DNA from: Chryseobacterium sp. RU37D
GTDB lineage: Bacteria > Bacteroidota > Bacteroidia > Flavobacteriales > Weeksellaceae
NCBI RefSeq assembly: GCF_900156075.1
Contig: NZ_FTMM01000001.1
Location: 1 to 64,000 of the forward strand
Direction: 5' to 3'
Length of the DNA: 64,000 nt
Of the stretch, positions 18,569 to 27,572 are shown piece after piece; position 1 is the stretch's first letter, and each line of letters begins with the position of its first letter. The position numbers and the translations under genes were made by a program. A model generated the notes under the pieces. That model saw only the letters and a list, made by a program, of their open reading frames with translations. It was not told the DNA's origin and did no database searches.

Positions 18569-21427
18569 ATGAATACAGAACAGTTTGTGAGCCGTCACAT
18601 TTCTTTAAATGAAGCCGATAAACAGGCGATGCTGGGAAAAGTTGGTGTTTCAAGTATCGAAGAGCTCATCTCTCAAACCATCCCTTCTTCTATCCGTTTA
18701 GAAAAAGATCTTGAAATCTCAGAACCGCTTTCAGAATACGAAATGTTGATTCATTCAAAAGAGTTGGCATCAAAAAATACTGATTATACAAGCTATATCG
18801 GTTTTGGATATCACAATACACTGCTGCCATCAGCTATTCAGAGAAATATTTTCGAAAATCCGAGCTGGTATACGGCTTATACTCCTTATCAGGCAGAAAT
18901 AGCGCAGGGAAGATTAGAAGCTCTTCTTAATTTCCAGACTGTTGTATGTGATCTTACAGGTTTTGCTTTGGCCAATGCTTCATTATTAGATGAATCCACA
19001 GCGGCGGCGGAAGCCATGCACATGTTCTTCAATAACAGAACGAAAGATCAGAAAAAAGTAGGAGCAAACAAATTCTTCGTTTCAGATTTAGTATTGCCTC
19101 AGACCATTTCTGTTTTAAAAACGAAGGCTGAAGGTCTGGAAATCGAGATCGTGGAAGGTGACCACAAAAAGCATGAGTTTGATGGTTCTTATTTCGGGGT
19201 TTTATTACAGTATCCTGGCAAAAACGGTATTGTTTTAGATTATACAGGAAACATCGTTGAATATAAAAAATTAGATCTTCAAGTGGTTGTGGCTTGTGAT
19301 CCGATGGCTTTGGTTAAGCTAAAATCTCCTGCTTCTATGGGTGCTGACTGTGCGGTTGGAACCACTCAAAGATTTGGTATTCCATTAGGATATGGTGGTC
19401 CTCACGCAGCTTTTTTCTCTTGTAAGGAAGATTATAAGAGAGATATTCCGGGAAGAATCATTGGGGTTTCTCAGGATGCATACGGAAAACGTGCATTGAG
19501 AATGGCTTTGCAAACTAGAGAGCAGCACATTAAGAGAGAAAGAGCAACTTCAAACATTTGTACAGCTCAGGTTCTTTTGGCTGTAATGGCTGGAATGTAC
19601 GCTGTTTATCACGGTCCTAAAGGATTAAATTACATCGCAGATCAAATCCACTTTAAAGCTAATGCTTTGAAAAACGGTTTGAAAGCTTTAGGATATCAAA
19701 CTGTTGAAGAGCCTATTTTCGACACTGTGAAAATCACAATGAGCGAACATGAAAAAGGAAGATTAATGAGAATGATGCTTGATCATAAATTAAACTTAAA
19801 CTACTTCACGGAAGGTGTTGTAAGTATTGCGATCAATGAAAGCACAACATTGGATAAACTGAACTATCTGATGGCTTCTTTCGCTCAGTTTAAAGACAAG
19901 CAGACTTTCAGATTAGAAATCAAAGAAGGATACAGCATTCCGGAAGAGAATTTAAGAAAAGACGAAATTCTTACGGAAGAGGTATTCAATAAATATCACA
20001 CGGAAACAGAATTGATGCGTTACATCAAGCGTCTGGAAAGAAAAGACTTATCATTAACCCATTCAATGATTTCTCTGGGTTCTTGTACGATGAAATTAAA
20101 TGCAGCAACACAAATGTTACCGCTTTCCTGGGATAATTGGGGAAGTGTTCACCCGTTTGTACCGGTAAACCAGGCGGGAGGTTATCAGGAAATGATCCGT
20201 GAACTGGAAAAAGATTTAGCAGAAATCACAGGTTTCGCAGGAACTTCTTTGCAACCAAATTCCGGAGCTCAGGGAGAATATGCAGGATTAATGGTGATCA
20301 GAGAATATCACATTTCAAGAGGTGAAGGTCACCGAAATGTAGTATTGATTCCTCAGTCTGCACACGGAACAAATCCTGCTTCTGCAGCAATGGCCGGAAT
20401 GAAAATCGTTGTAGTTAAAAACCTTGAAAACGGGGAAATTGACTTCGAAGATTTAAAGGCAAAAACAGAACAGCATTCTGAGAATCTTTCTTGTGTAATG
20501 ATCACGTATCCGTCAACTTACGGGTTCTTTGATGCCAATATTAAAGAAATTACAGCATTGATCCATCAGCACGGCGGACAGGTTTATATGGATGGTGCAA
20601 ACATGAACGCTCAGGTAGGATATACAAGTCCTGGAAACATCGGAGCAGATGTTTGTCACCTGAATCTCCACAAAACTTTCGCTATTCCTCACGGAGGTGG
20701 AGGTCCTGGAGTTGGTCCAATTTGTGTGGCTAAACATTTGGTTCCTTTCTTGCCTTCAAATGCAAACATTAGAATCGGTGCTAAAGAAGCTATCGATGGT
20801 ATTTCTGCAGCACCGTACGGTTCTGGTTTGATCCTGAATATCTCTTACGCTTATATCAAGATGCTTGGAACTTCAGGATTGAAAAAAGCAACTGAGCACG
20901 CGATCTTAAATGCTAATTATTTAAAAGAAATTTTAGCTGAGCATTTTCCTATTTTATATTCAAATGAAAAGGGAAGAGTAGCTCACGAATGTATCGTAGA
21001 TTTCAGACAGTTCAAATCGTTAGGAATTGAAGTGGCTGACGTTGCAAAAAGATTGATGGATTACGGTTTCCACGCTCCTACGGTATCTTTCCCGGTTGCA
21101 GGGACATTAATGATCGAACCAACTGAGTCTGAAAGCAAAGCAGAAATCGATCGTTTTGCAGAAGCTTTAATTGCTATCAAACAGGAAATTGATGAGATTG
21201 CAAACGGAGAAGCAGATCCTGCAAACAACGTTCTGAAAAATGCGCCTCATACGGAACAATTGGTGATTTCTGATTCTTGGGATAAGCCGTACAGCAGAGA
21301 AAAAGCGGCGTATCCGCTGGAGTGGGTGAGAGACCACAAATTCTTCGCTTCTGTTTCAAGAGTGGATGAAGCTTACGGAGACAGAAACCTGGTTTGTACT
21401 TGTGAGCCGATTGAAGCTTATATGTAA
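18569..21427 (+). CDS. gcvP: Glycine dehydrogenase (decarboxylating), P-protein
   Basis: A 952-residue PLP enzyme of the glycine cleavage system; it decarboxylates glycine and passes the aminomethyl group to lipoyl H-protein. It is the single-chain form with both halves joined. The N-terminal half contains YHNTLLPSAIQRNIFENPSW and PYQAEIAQGRLEALLNFQT. The C-terminal half carries the PLP lysine K702 in LNLHKTFAIPHGGGGPG. Full family length and a normal C-terminus. Monocistronic, with gcvT and gcvH elsewhere, as is common in Flavobacteriia. A strong terminator follows. Confidence 0.97.
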   Translation: MNTEQFVSRHISLNEADKQAMLGKVGVSSIEELISQTIPSSIRLEKDLEISEPLSEYEMLIHSKELASKNTDYTSYIGFGYHNTLLPSAIQRNIFENPSWYTAYTPYQAEIAQGRLEALLNFQTVVCDLTGFALANASLLDESTAAAEAMHMFFNNRTKDQKKVGANKFFVSDLVLPQTISVLKTKAEGLEIEIVEGDHKKHEFDGSYFGVLLQYPGKNGIVLDYTGNIVEYKKLDLQVVVACDPMALVKLKSPASMGADCAVGTTQRFGIPLGYGGPHAAFFSCKEDYKRDIPGRIIGVSQDAYGKRALRMALQTREQHIKRERATSNICTAQVLLAVMAGMYAVYHGPKGLNYIADQIHFKANALKNGLKALGYQTVEEPIFDTVKITMSEHEKGRLMRMMLDHKLNLNYFTEGVVSIAINESTTLDKLNYLMASFAQFKDKQTFRLEIKEGYSIPEENLRKDEILTEEVFNKYHTETELMRYIKRLERKDLSLTHSMISLGSCTMKLNAATQMLPLSWDNWGSVHPFVPVNQAGGYQEMIRELEKDLAEITGFAGTSLQPNSGAQGEYAGLMVIREYHISRGEGHRNVVLIPQSAHGTNPASAAMAGMKIVVVKNLENGEIDFEDLKAKTEQHSENLSCVMITYPSTYGFFDANIKEITALIHQHGGQVYMDGANMNAQVGYTSPGNIGADVCHLNLHKTFAIPHGGGGPGVGPICVAKHLVPFLPSNANIRIGAKEAIDGISAAPYGSGLILNISYAYIKMLGTSGLKKATEHAILNANYLKEILAEHFPILYSNEKGRVAHECIVDFRQFKSLGIEVADVAKRLMDYGFHAPTVSFPVAGTLMIEPTESESKAEIDRFAEALIAIKQEIDEIANGEADPANNVLKNAPHTEQLVISDSWDKPYSREKAAYPLEWVRDHKFFASVSRVDEAYGDRNLVCTCEPIEAYM

Positions 21428-21445
21428 TTAAAGTTTTTTGAATAT

Positions 21446-21478
21446 AAAAATCCCTTTCAGTGATGAGAGGGATTTTTT
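21446..21478 (+). terminator. Rho-independent terminator after gcvP
   Basis: AAAATCCCTTTCA pairs with TGAGAGGGATTTT apart from one wobble, and is followed by TTT. Confidence 0.8.
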
Positions 21479-21720
21479 GTGTCATTGCCAGGAGTGAAGT
21501 GACCTTTTAGTACTGTAAAAATATAATCTTTAGCCTCGGCAAAAGAAATATCATATTTCCTCAATATTTCTTAAATCTTCAGGGAATTTCGACAACAAAT
21601 TATCATAAAAAACGCCAGAAAATTAGTTCTTTGTTCTGAATAATAAGGTTGTACAGGTTCATTTTAATTTAATTTTATACAGCATAGATAAAACTTTTAT
21701 GGCTGATATTGATAAAAAAT

Positions 21721-21753
21721 AAAAGCCGGAACAAAAGGAGATGTCCGGCTTTT
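21721..21753 (-). terminator. Intrinsic terminator, minus-strand direction
   Basis: AAAAGCCGGA (21721-21730) and TCCGGCTTTT (21744-21753) form a perfect 10-bp stem. On the minus strand it ends in a T run and lies 125 bases downstream of the 26-aa gene at 21878-21958. Confidence 0.7.
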
Positions 21754-21877
21754 GCCATAATTATAATTGAAAATTTGCTGTGAAAAAATATTTCCTTAAT
21801 AAGATCAATCCAAATGGGTTGAAATTTTAAAACATAATGTTTTATGAGTGATCTGGTTTAGTTTTAAATTTTCGAAA

Positions 21878-21958
21878 TTAATTTCTTTCTTTTCTTGCTG
21901 TAGCAAAATAAGAAGCAAAAACTACTAAACTTGTTGTAATTCCGATGTAAGTGACCAT
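21878..21958 (-). CDS. 26-aa single-span membrane microprotein
   Basis: A short frame on the minus strand. The product begins MVTYIGITTSLVVFASYFAT and ends ARKERN. It is a hydrophobic helix of about 18 residues plus a basic tail, so N-out/C-in in the inner membrane. It resembles the second microprotein 400 bases away (M-(I/V)-x-x-x-(L/G)-ITT-(C/S)-LV then Ala/Tyr/Phe-rich, then Lys/Arg tail). The recurring design and separate terminators are the evidence for a gene; function unknown. Confidence 0.5.
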   Translation of the reverse strand: MVTYIGITTSLVVFASYFATARKERN

Positions 21959-22319
21959 TTTGTCTTATTTTTAATTATTTGTCTTTTTTTTTGTTAATTC
22001 TGTATTGCAATATTACAACATTATATTGATATGTAAAATTAATTAATAGTGATGTTTATCAGTTAGTTAAGTAGTGTTCATTGAAAAATTGTTAATATTT
22101 TGTTTACAATTATTTAATGCATTTTTGTATTAATATTGATAGATTAATTATATTTCTATTAAATAATTATTAATCTGTCAACGCTTTTATGATTTATATT
22201 TTCAAGCTGATAAATACAATTAAATATAATGTTATGCATAAAAATTTTAGATGAATGTATTTTTGTGTTAATTTTTGTTTGTAAAATTCTCATTATAATG
22301 AATTAATTTCTTATTGGAA

Positions 22320-22351
22320 TAAAAAAATGACTTCCGTATCCGAAAGTCATG
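22320..22351 (-). terminator. Intrinsic terminator of the 29-aa microprotein
   Basis: On the minus strand ATGACTTTCG pairs with CGGAAGTCAT (one wobble, loop GATA) and is followed by seven T, beginning within 5 bases of the stop codon at 22356. A terminator this close supports the short gene as real. Confidence 0.8.
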
Positions 22352-22355
22352 AAGA

Positions 22356-22445
22356 TTATTTTCTTTTGTTGGCCTTTTCATAGCTTTTTGCATAGAAATA
22401 TGCTGAAGTTACAAGGCACGTTGTAATTAATGTACAGGCAATCAT
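22356..22445 (-). CDS. 29-aa single-span membrane microprotein with own terminator
   Basis: The minus-strand frame starts ATGATTGCC and ends AAATAA. The product begins MIACTLITTCLVTSAYFYAK and ends SYEKANKRK: one hydrophobic span with two Cys and a basic cytoplasmic tail. A strong intrinsic terminator starts 5 bases after the stop. It shares the ITT-(C/S)-LV core and the general layout with the 26-aa product at 21878-21958. Not recognised as CydX, CcoS or a type I toxin with certainty. Too short for most gene callers. Confidence 0.6.
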   Translation of the reverse strand: MIACTLITTCLVTSAYFYAKSYEKANKRK

Positions 22446-22660
22446 TTTTTCTCATTTTTTGTGTTGTGAAATATAATCTCAAAACATATGCCAATTAATT
22501 TTATAATACTGTAAATCAATTTAGTATGAATTAATTTTTTATTGAGGATTGAAAATATTTCACAATTTAGTACTCCAATAATGATAGATTGCAGATAGAA
22601 AATTTTGTATCATTTAGAATTATGGTTAAAGTTTATCCTTGAAATTTTTTAACATTTTAA

Positions 22661-23395
22661 TCAATAAAGTTTTTGATCATTCTCACAATAGAAGCTTCTT
22701 CTTTTTCCTTTGCCTGTTTGTTTTTTAATTAGTTTTTTTCCGCACTTCGGACATATAGATTTTGTGTGAGCCAACCAATGTTTTTTCAGCACAAATTCTC
22801 TTTTCCATCTTAGAAAATCAAAACTGTAATTTCGCGCTTCTGCAATCAGCTCTTTGATCTTCCTCGAAGGCATATTTCCGAGAAGGCTTTCCGGTTGTAC
22901 ACCAATTCTGAACAAAACTTCATTTTTAATAATATTACCGACACCGGAAAAAATATCCTGATCCATCAAGGCATCACAAACCATCATATCAGGATTTGAT
23001 TTTAACTTTTTTTCCGCTTTTTTAGGATTCCATTCATCACTCATAATATCTGCTTCCCAATCAATTCTTAATAAGAATTCCAGATCTACAGGTTTTACAC
23101 TGCAAGTATAAAAATACATCATGCCATCCTTAAAAATCAGTGAAAGACGTAGGCTTTTGTCGGGTTTTATCTGCTCATCAACGCTGTAGGAACCAAACAT
23201 AAGCAGGTGGATCCTTATTGCGCTGTCATCAAAAACCAAATAGGTTTGTTTTCCAAAAGTGCGAATTTCCCTTACAATTTTCCCTTTCAGATATTCTTTA
23301 TCGAAGTTGGCATTTCCATGAGCTTCCGTAATTTTGCTGCCCACAAATTTCTGCAGGCTTTCTTTCATTAGTATTATAGAAGGTCCTTCAGGCAT
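22661..23395 (-). CDS. DNA glycosylase/AP lyase of the Fpg/Nei family
   Basis: A 244-residue base-excision repair enzyme. It must begin MPEGPS because P2 is the catalytic imino nucleophile and E3 is catalytic, so the ATG at 23395 is used, although the frame opens at 23422. A helix-two-turn-helix is present with DALMDQDIFSGVGNIIKNE. The C-terminal zinc-finger region is ICPKCGKKLIKKQTGKGKRR then SFYCEND; the normal fourth Cys is replaced by Asp (CEND instead of CxxC), so zinc binding may be altered. More like endonuclease VIII than MutM. Divergent from dgt with about 70 bases between starts. Confidence 0.88.
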   Translation of the reverse strand: MPEGPSIILMKESLQKFVGSKITEAHGNANFDKEYLKGKIVREIRTFGKQTYLVFDDSAIRIHLLMFGSYSVDEQIKPDKSLRLSLIFKDGMMYFYTCSVKPVDLEFLLRIDWEADIMSDEWNPKKAEKKLKSNPDMMVCDALMDQDIFSGVGNIIKNEVLFRIGVQPESLLGNMPSRKIKELIAEARNYSFDFLRWKREFVLKKHWLAHTKSICPKCGKKLIKKQTGKGKRRSFYCENDQKLY

Positions 23396-23463
23396 AATAT
23401 CAGTTTTGAAACAAAAGTTCAAATACTATTCCGTAAAAATAAAATTTGAAGTAATTTTGAAAA

Positions 23464-24822
23464 ATGATGAATTTAAACCAGATTTTTACCAATCAGCGTA
23501 CAGGAAACAATCCACATACAAAAGCTTCAAGAACTGATTTTCAGAGGGATTTTGATAGAATTATTTTTTCATCCGCTTTCAGAAGACTACAGAACAAGAC
23601 GCAGGTATTTCCGCTTCCGGGAAGTGTTTTTGTGCATAACCGGCTGACCCATTCGCTTGAGGTTTCTTCTGTTGGGCGAAGTCTGGGAAGTGTTATCGGG
23701 GAATTCATTCATGATACTTTTAAAAATGACCTTACAGAGGATGCAAGGAACTTTTATCTTTATAATCTTGGAAATGTGATCGCCGCCGGCTGTTTGTGTC
23801 ATGATGTAGGGAATCCAGCTTTCGGGCATTCCGGTGAAGATGCCATTGCAAGCTATTTTGAAAGGAATGAAAGTGATCTGAAACCGAAATTTAATGAAAA
23901 AGAATGGGCGGATCTTGTTAATTTTGAAGGAAATGCTAATGCGATCAGGGTTTTGTCCCAGCAACAGCAAGGGAAAGACGCCGGCGGAATCCAGCTGACA
24001 TTTTCAACGCTGGCAAGTATTGCAAAATATCCGTGCGAAGCCATTGCAAGAGACAAAAAAGTTCTTCATAGAAAGAAATTCGGCTTTTTTCAAAATGAAA
24101 AAGATATTTTTCTTGAGATAGCAAAAGAAACAAATTTAATTTTAGAAGGAGAAAATCCTCATATTTTTAAAAGACATCCGTTTGTGTGGCTTGTAGAGGC
24201 CGCTGATGATATCTGCTACAATATTATTGATATGGAAGATGCACACCGGTTAGGTATTGTTTCTACATCCGACTGCGAGAATCTCTTCTTCGAGCTCGTG
24301 AAATCTGAAACTGATGACATCAAAAGAATAAAAGATAAGTTGGCTTCAATTTCAAATGGAAATGAAAAAATTTCTTATTTAAGAGCAAAAGTTATTAATG
24401 CTTTAATCAATAAATCGATTGAAACGTACAAGCTGAATTTTAATATGATCCTAGATGGAAGTCTAGATAAAGCCCTACTTGATATGTATAAATCTGAAAA
24501 TGAAGCCCTCAAGGAAATTGAAAAATTTTCTATTGCAAAAATTTACAATCATAAAGCGGTGGTGGAAATCGAAAATGCCGGCTACAATGTGATGTATGAA
24601 TTGCTAAACCATTTCATTCCTTCTATTTTAAAGACAAAAGAAGAACGAAAATCTTATGATAAAATGGCTCTGAAACTGCTCCCGCAACAGTTTGTTTATG
24701 AAAACGGAACCGACTATCAGAAGGTTTTGGGTGTTATTGATTTTGTTTCCGGGATGACGGATAATTTCGCCACTGATCTTTATAGGAAAATCAAAGGTAT
24801 CGATATCGGAATGACGGTATAA
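23464..24822 (+). CDS. dgt: Deoxyguanosinetriphosphate triphosphohydrolase (dGTPase)
   Basis: A 452-residue HD-domain enzyme that cleaves dGTP to deoxyguanosine and triphosphate; acts in nucleotide pool control. Metal residues are seen as H63 in RLTHSLEVSS, H113-D114 in CLCHDVGNPAFGHSGE and Asp in VEAADDICYN. The N-terminal DFQRDFDRIIFSSAFRRLQ is the family signature. The second codon is also ATG (23467), an equally good start. Probably its own transcript, followed by an inverted repeat at 24834-24877. Confidence 0.93.
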   Translation: MMNLNQIFTNQRTGNNPHTKASRTDFQRDFDRIIFSSAFRRLQNKTQVFPLPGSVFVHNRLTHSLEVSSVGRSLGSVIGEFIHDTFKNDLTEDARNFYLYNLGNVIAAGCLCHDVGNPAFGHSGEDAIASYFERNESDLKPKFNEKEWADLVNFEGNANAIRVLSQQQQGKDAGGIQLTFSTLASIAKYPCEAIARDKKVLHRKKFGFFQNEKDIFLEIAKETNLILEGENPHIFKRHPFVWLVEAADDICYNIIDMEDAHRLGIVSTSDCENLFFELVKSETDDIKRIKDKLASISNGNEKISYLRAKVINALINKSIETYKLNFNMILDGSLDKALLDMYKSENEALKEIEKFSIAKIYNHKAVVEIENAGYNVMYELLNHFIPSILKTKEERKSYDKMALKLLPQQFVYENGTDYQKVLGVIDFVSGMTDNFATDLYRKIKGIDIGMTV

Positions 24823-24833
24823 ATTCAAGGTAA

Positions 24834-24877
24834 GGAAGATAGGAGAGTGAAGCGGTTTATATCCTCTATCTTCCAGC
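24834..24877. terminator. Inverted repeat after dgt
   Basis: GGAAGATAGGAG pairs with CTCTATCTTCC across a loop of about 18 bases. No strong T run, so it is only a weak terminator candidate. Confidence 0.4.
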
Positions 24878-24994
24878 TATCCAAGTTATTAAGATATATG
24901 GGTCTCATTCAATTTTTTTTATTATATTTAAGCAAGCACAGTTGAAATTTTTTTAACTGAACAAAAATTATTATGACACTAAAAAATTAAAGCT

Positions 24995-25480
24995 ATGACT
25001 TTTCTTCTGGCACCCCTTATATTCTTTGGGCTTATTATTTTATTTGCTTCATTTTTTGTAGTAAAGCAGGAAACGGCTGCTATTATTGAAAGATTTGGAA
25101 AATTCAAGTCGGTAAAGCATTCCGGGCTTCATCTAAAGCTTCCCATTATTGATCAAATTGCAAAAAGATTAAATCTGAGAATCCAGCAGCTTGATGTAAT
25201 CATTGATACAAAAACATTGGATAATGTATTTATCAAAATGAAAATTTCTGTACAATATCAAGTGATCAGAAATCAGGTGGCAGATGCATATTATCGTCTT
25301 GAAAATCCTGAAAATCAAATTACATCTTTTGTTTTTGATGTAGTAAGAGCAGAAGTTCCTAAAATGAAGCTTGATGATGTTTTTGTACGAAAAGATGACA
25401 TTGCCGTTGCAGTGAAAGGTGAGCTTCAGGAAGCCATGAATAGCTATGGTTACGATATTATCAAGGCTTTGGTAACAGAC
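24995..25480 (+). pseudogene. SPFH/Band-7 (stomatin-like) gene, 3' part replaced by Rhs sequence
   Basis: The first 162 codons encode a normal stomatin/prohibitin-like protein: an N-terminal membrane helix (residues 2-22), VVKQETAAIIERFGKFKSV, and the SPFH domain to GYDIIKALVTD. Family members continue with about 150 more residues starting IDPD. Here, after D162 (25480), the DNA changes to Rhs sequence read in the wrong frame, and the frame stops at 25609 after a foreign tail of about 42 residues. The junction coincides with the GACAAGAG that begins the homologous Rhs copy at 26953. The protein is probably non-functional. Alternative: an assembly join across Rhs repeats. Confidence 0.82.
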
Positions 25481-25776
25481 AAGAGTTACAAGAAACAGGT
25501 ATATTTGCCATGGACTGGCGAGATTATATGCCAGATATTGGAAGATTTACAGGGATGGATGTTCTTGCAGAAGACTACGCAAACCAAACCCCATATCATT
25601 TTGGCATGAATAATCCTGCTAATTATTCTGATCCTACAGGGCTATACAGCGTTTCTCAGGGTGGAGATAGGATTGATCTCGATCCAAGCGAGTTTGGAGC
25701 TTTTTGGAAGAAATATAAACATGGTATTGCCGGTAGTGGTTCCATGGGTTCAATAAATAGTGTGTTTAAGGAAATA
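25478..25776 (+). repeat. Direct repeat, Rhs tip module copy 1
   Basis: 299 bases alignable without gaps to 26953-27251; by hand count about 32 differences (near 89% identity). It encodes the end of the Rhs core (MDWRDYMPDIGRFTGMD, YHFGMNNPANYSDPTGLY) and the first residues of the variable region. Confidence 0.85.
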
Positions 25777-26457
25777 ACCACCAGTGATCAATATGCTCTC
25801 AATAGAGATATTCCTGAGCTTATAATACAAGGCTCAAGATTGAAGCATGCTTTTACCGGTGACTATTTTTTTAATAGTGACAAAAAAGCGATTTTCAATC
25901 ATTTAAATAAAAATATTGGTGCTATGGCTACAATTACTCAATGGAATGGTGATCGAGGTTTTAGAGGTAATTGGGCCGCTAAATTATCCTACGGAATGTT
26001 TAATAATTTTTATTTAGCATTACAGACGGTAGATACTTTCAACTGGTTAAATGGCAAGTCGATGTCAGGATATACAGGACGGGAAGCATTCAGTAATATT
26101 GATGGTTCTTCTCAATTTGATTCTGGGGATCGATTAATGGCATTTTCCACCACATTTAATCCTTTTGGTCCTAAGATGACTTTAAATGTTCCATTTAGCT
26201 TTGGTCAAATTGGAAAAAGTATTTTACCACAGTCAGCATTCAGAATGACAGAAAAATTAGCACCTTTAAATGCAGCACAGTTTTCAAGTTTTTTTAGAGG
26301 TACAGCAATTTCCAGAGCAGCACCTGTAACAAGAGGATTTATGAATAGATATCTAAATAAGGGATTAAATGGTGTAAATAGTGTAGGAATGTACAGGACA
26401 TTATATCCTATAGTAGCAAAATCAGCATTACCCAACAATAAACATAATAATTACTAA
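25510..26457 (+). CDS. Orphan Rhs tip with variable C-terminal (candidate toxin) domain 1
   Basis: 315 codons from an ATG inside the Rhs core motif AMDWRDYMPDIGRFTG; the ~1000+ residue N-terminal Rhs cage is absent. Residues 1-50 are the conserved core end with DPTGLYSVSQGG. After about residue 85 (INSVFKEI) the sequence departs from the second copy, as expected for a polymorphic-toxin C-terminus. That region (about 90-315) is Phe/Asn/Gly-rich with no catalytic motif I can name. Its stop overlaps the next ATG by one base (TAATG), the usual layout of a toxin and its immunity gene. Without an N-terminus it may be a silent cassette. Confidence 0.72.
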   Translation: MDWRDYMPDIGRFTGMDVLAEDYANQTPYHFGMNNPANYSDPTGLYSVSQGGDRIDLDPSEFGAFWKKYKHGIAGSGSMGSINSVFKEITTSDQYALNRDIPELIIQGSRLKHAFTGDYFFNSDKKAIFNHLNKNIGAMATITQWNGDRGFRGNWAAKLSYGMFNNFYLALQTVDTFNWLNGKSMSGYTGREAFSNIDGSSQFDSGDRLMAFSTTFNPFGPKMTLNVPFSFGQIGKSILPQSAFRMTEKLAPLNAAQFSSFFRGTAISRAAPVTRGFMNRYLNKGLNGVNSVGMYRTLYPIVAKSALPNNKHNNY

Positions 26458-26660
26458 TGGGGATTTTTGAAGTTATTTTTCAGATTATTTTTACCACCTT
26501 AATAGGAAATAACATTTATTATCTGGTAAGAAAGATTATCGGAGATAAACGCAGCTATAAAGAAATTATTAATAGCGAGAAAGAAGATGGATGGAGATAC
26601 GGAACAGGAATGTTTGTAATGTTTGCATTTGTTATTTTTCTTGTCAAATGCACTTCATAG
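26457..26660 (+). CDS. 67-aa two-span membrane protein, candidate immunity protein
   Basis: A small membrane protein: hydrophobic span 1 about residues 4-24, a basic/acidic middle KRSYKEIINSEKEDGWRYGT and span 2 about 49-65. The start codon overlaps the stop of Rhs cassette 1 by one base, implying translational coupling. Position and size fit an immunity protein protecting the inner membrane against the upstream variable domain; this is inference. The family is not recognised. Confidence 0.65.
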   Translation: MGIFEVIFQIIFTTLIGNNIYYLVRKIIGDKRSYKEIINSEKEDGWRYGTGMFVMFAFVIFLVKCTS

Positions 26661-26807
26661 ATTTTAGAAAAATATATAAATGTAAAGAGTTTGCTGCAGA
26701 ATTAATATGAAATTTTTAGTGGAGTTGCTATCTTTTTTGAGACAAAAAGTTTATAATCTTAATTAAGAGTATTAAATAATTCAGGGTGTTGAAATCAATG
26801 CCCTGAT

Positions 26808-27572
26808 TTTGATTTAAAAAGTTTTGCAAGAAACAGCGCAGGTGTTCTTGAAATCACAGATTCTAATGATTATTATCCTTTTGGGATGAATCATTTTGGT
26901 ACGGGAAGTGCTTACTTTGGGCTGGGTAGCTATAAGAATTACAAATACAACGGACAAGAGTTACAAGAAACAGGTATAGTTGCCATGGACTGGCGAGATT
27001 ATATGCCGGATATTGGCAGATTTACAGGGATGGATGCCCTTGCAGACGAATATGTTAACCAAACGCCTTATCATTTTGGTATGAATAACCCTGCTAATTA
27101 TTCTGATCCTACAGGGCTATACAGCGTTTCTCAGGGTGGAGATAGGATAGATCTCGATCCAAGTGAGTTTGGAGCTTTCTGGAAAAAGTACAGGACTGGT
27201 ATTGCCGGTGCTAGTACCATGGGGTCAATAAATAGTGTGTTCAAAGAGATAAGTACTAACAAGGAAGATTATAGCCTTTCATTGCAAATTCCTGAGTTAA
27301 TTCTTTCAGGAAATAGATCCTCTTGGGGTTCACAAATGCAAAATCATGCTAATTCTTTTTTACAAAAATGGCAGGCTAGCCAAAATCTAAGTGAATCCAG
27401 AACGAAACTCTATAGCGCAATAGAAGATACAAAAGTAGGACAATCAGTATCTGCTGCTGAAAAGTTTTTATTTTTAGAATTACCTGCTTCTTTTGCAGGG
27501 GGGAGTTTCTTGCAGCAGGCTGGAGAGCAGCAAATCTTAGTAGATATTTGTGTGGTCCAATGGGAAGGCTAA
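26808..27572 (+). pseudogene. Orphan Rhs tip with variable C-terminal region 2
   Basis: The frame is open from 26808 with no proper start; the first ATG is 26886. It includes more Rhs core than copy 1: NSAGVLEITDSNDYYPFGMN, then YKNYKYNGQELQETG, then the shared module to DPTGLYSVSQGG. The variable part after INSVFKEI differs from copy 1 and includes QASQNLSESRTKLYSAIED. The frame ends at 27572 just after a HINT domain begins in another frame (27548), so a frameshift probably separates what was one polypeptide. The N-terminal Rhs repeats are missing. Confidence 0.75.
26953..27251 (+). repeat. Direct repeat, Rhs tip module copy 2
   Basis: Gapless partner of 25478-25776. Identity begins at GACAAGAGTTACAAGAAACA, exactly where the SPFH gene is interrupted in copy 1. 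Confidence 0.85.

Larger units (their letters stand above)
21479..22660. other. Long gene-poor stretch between gcvP and the nei-like gene
   Basis: 1.2 kb without a gene longer than 30 codons except the two microproteins listed. It starts with a GTCATTGCCAGGAGTGAAGTGA repeat end (21481). A broken minus-strand reading around 21540-21600 (FYDNLLSKFPEDLRNIEEI after a frame break) may be a relic of an unknown gene. The rest is very AT-rich. Confidence 0.4.
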
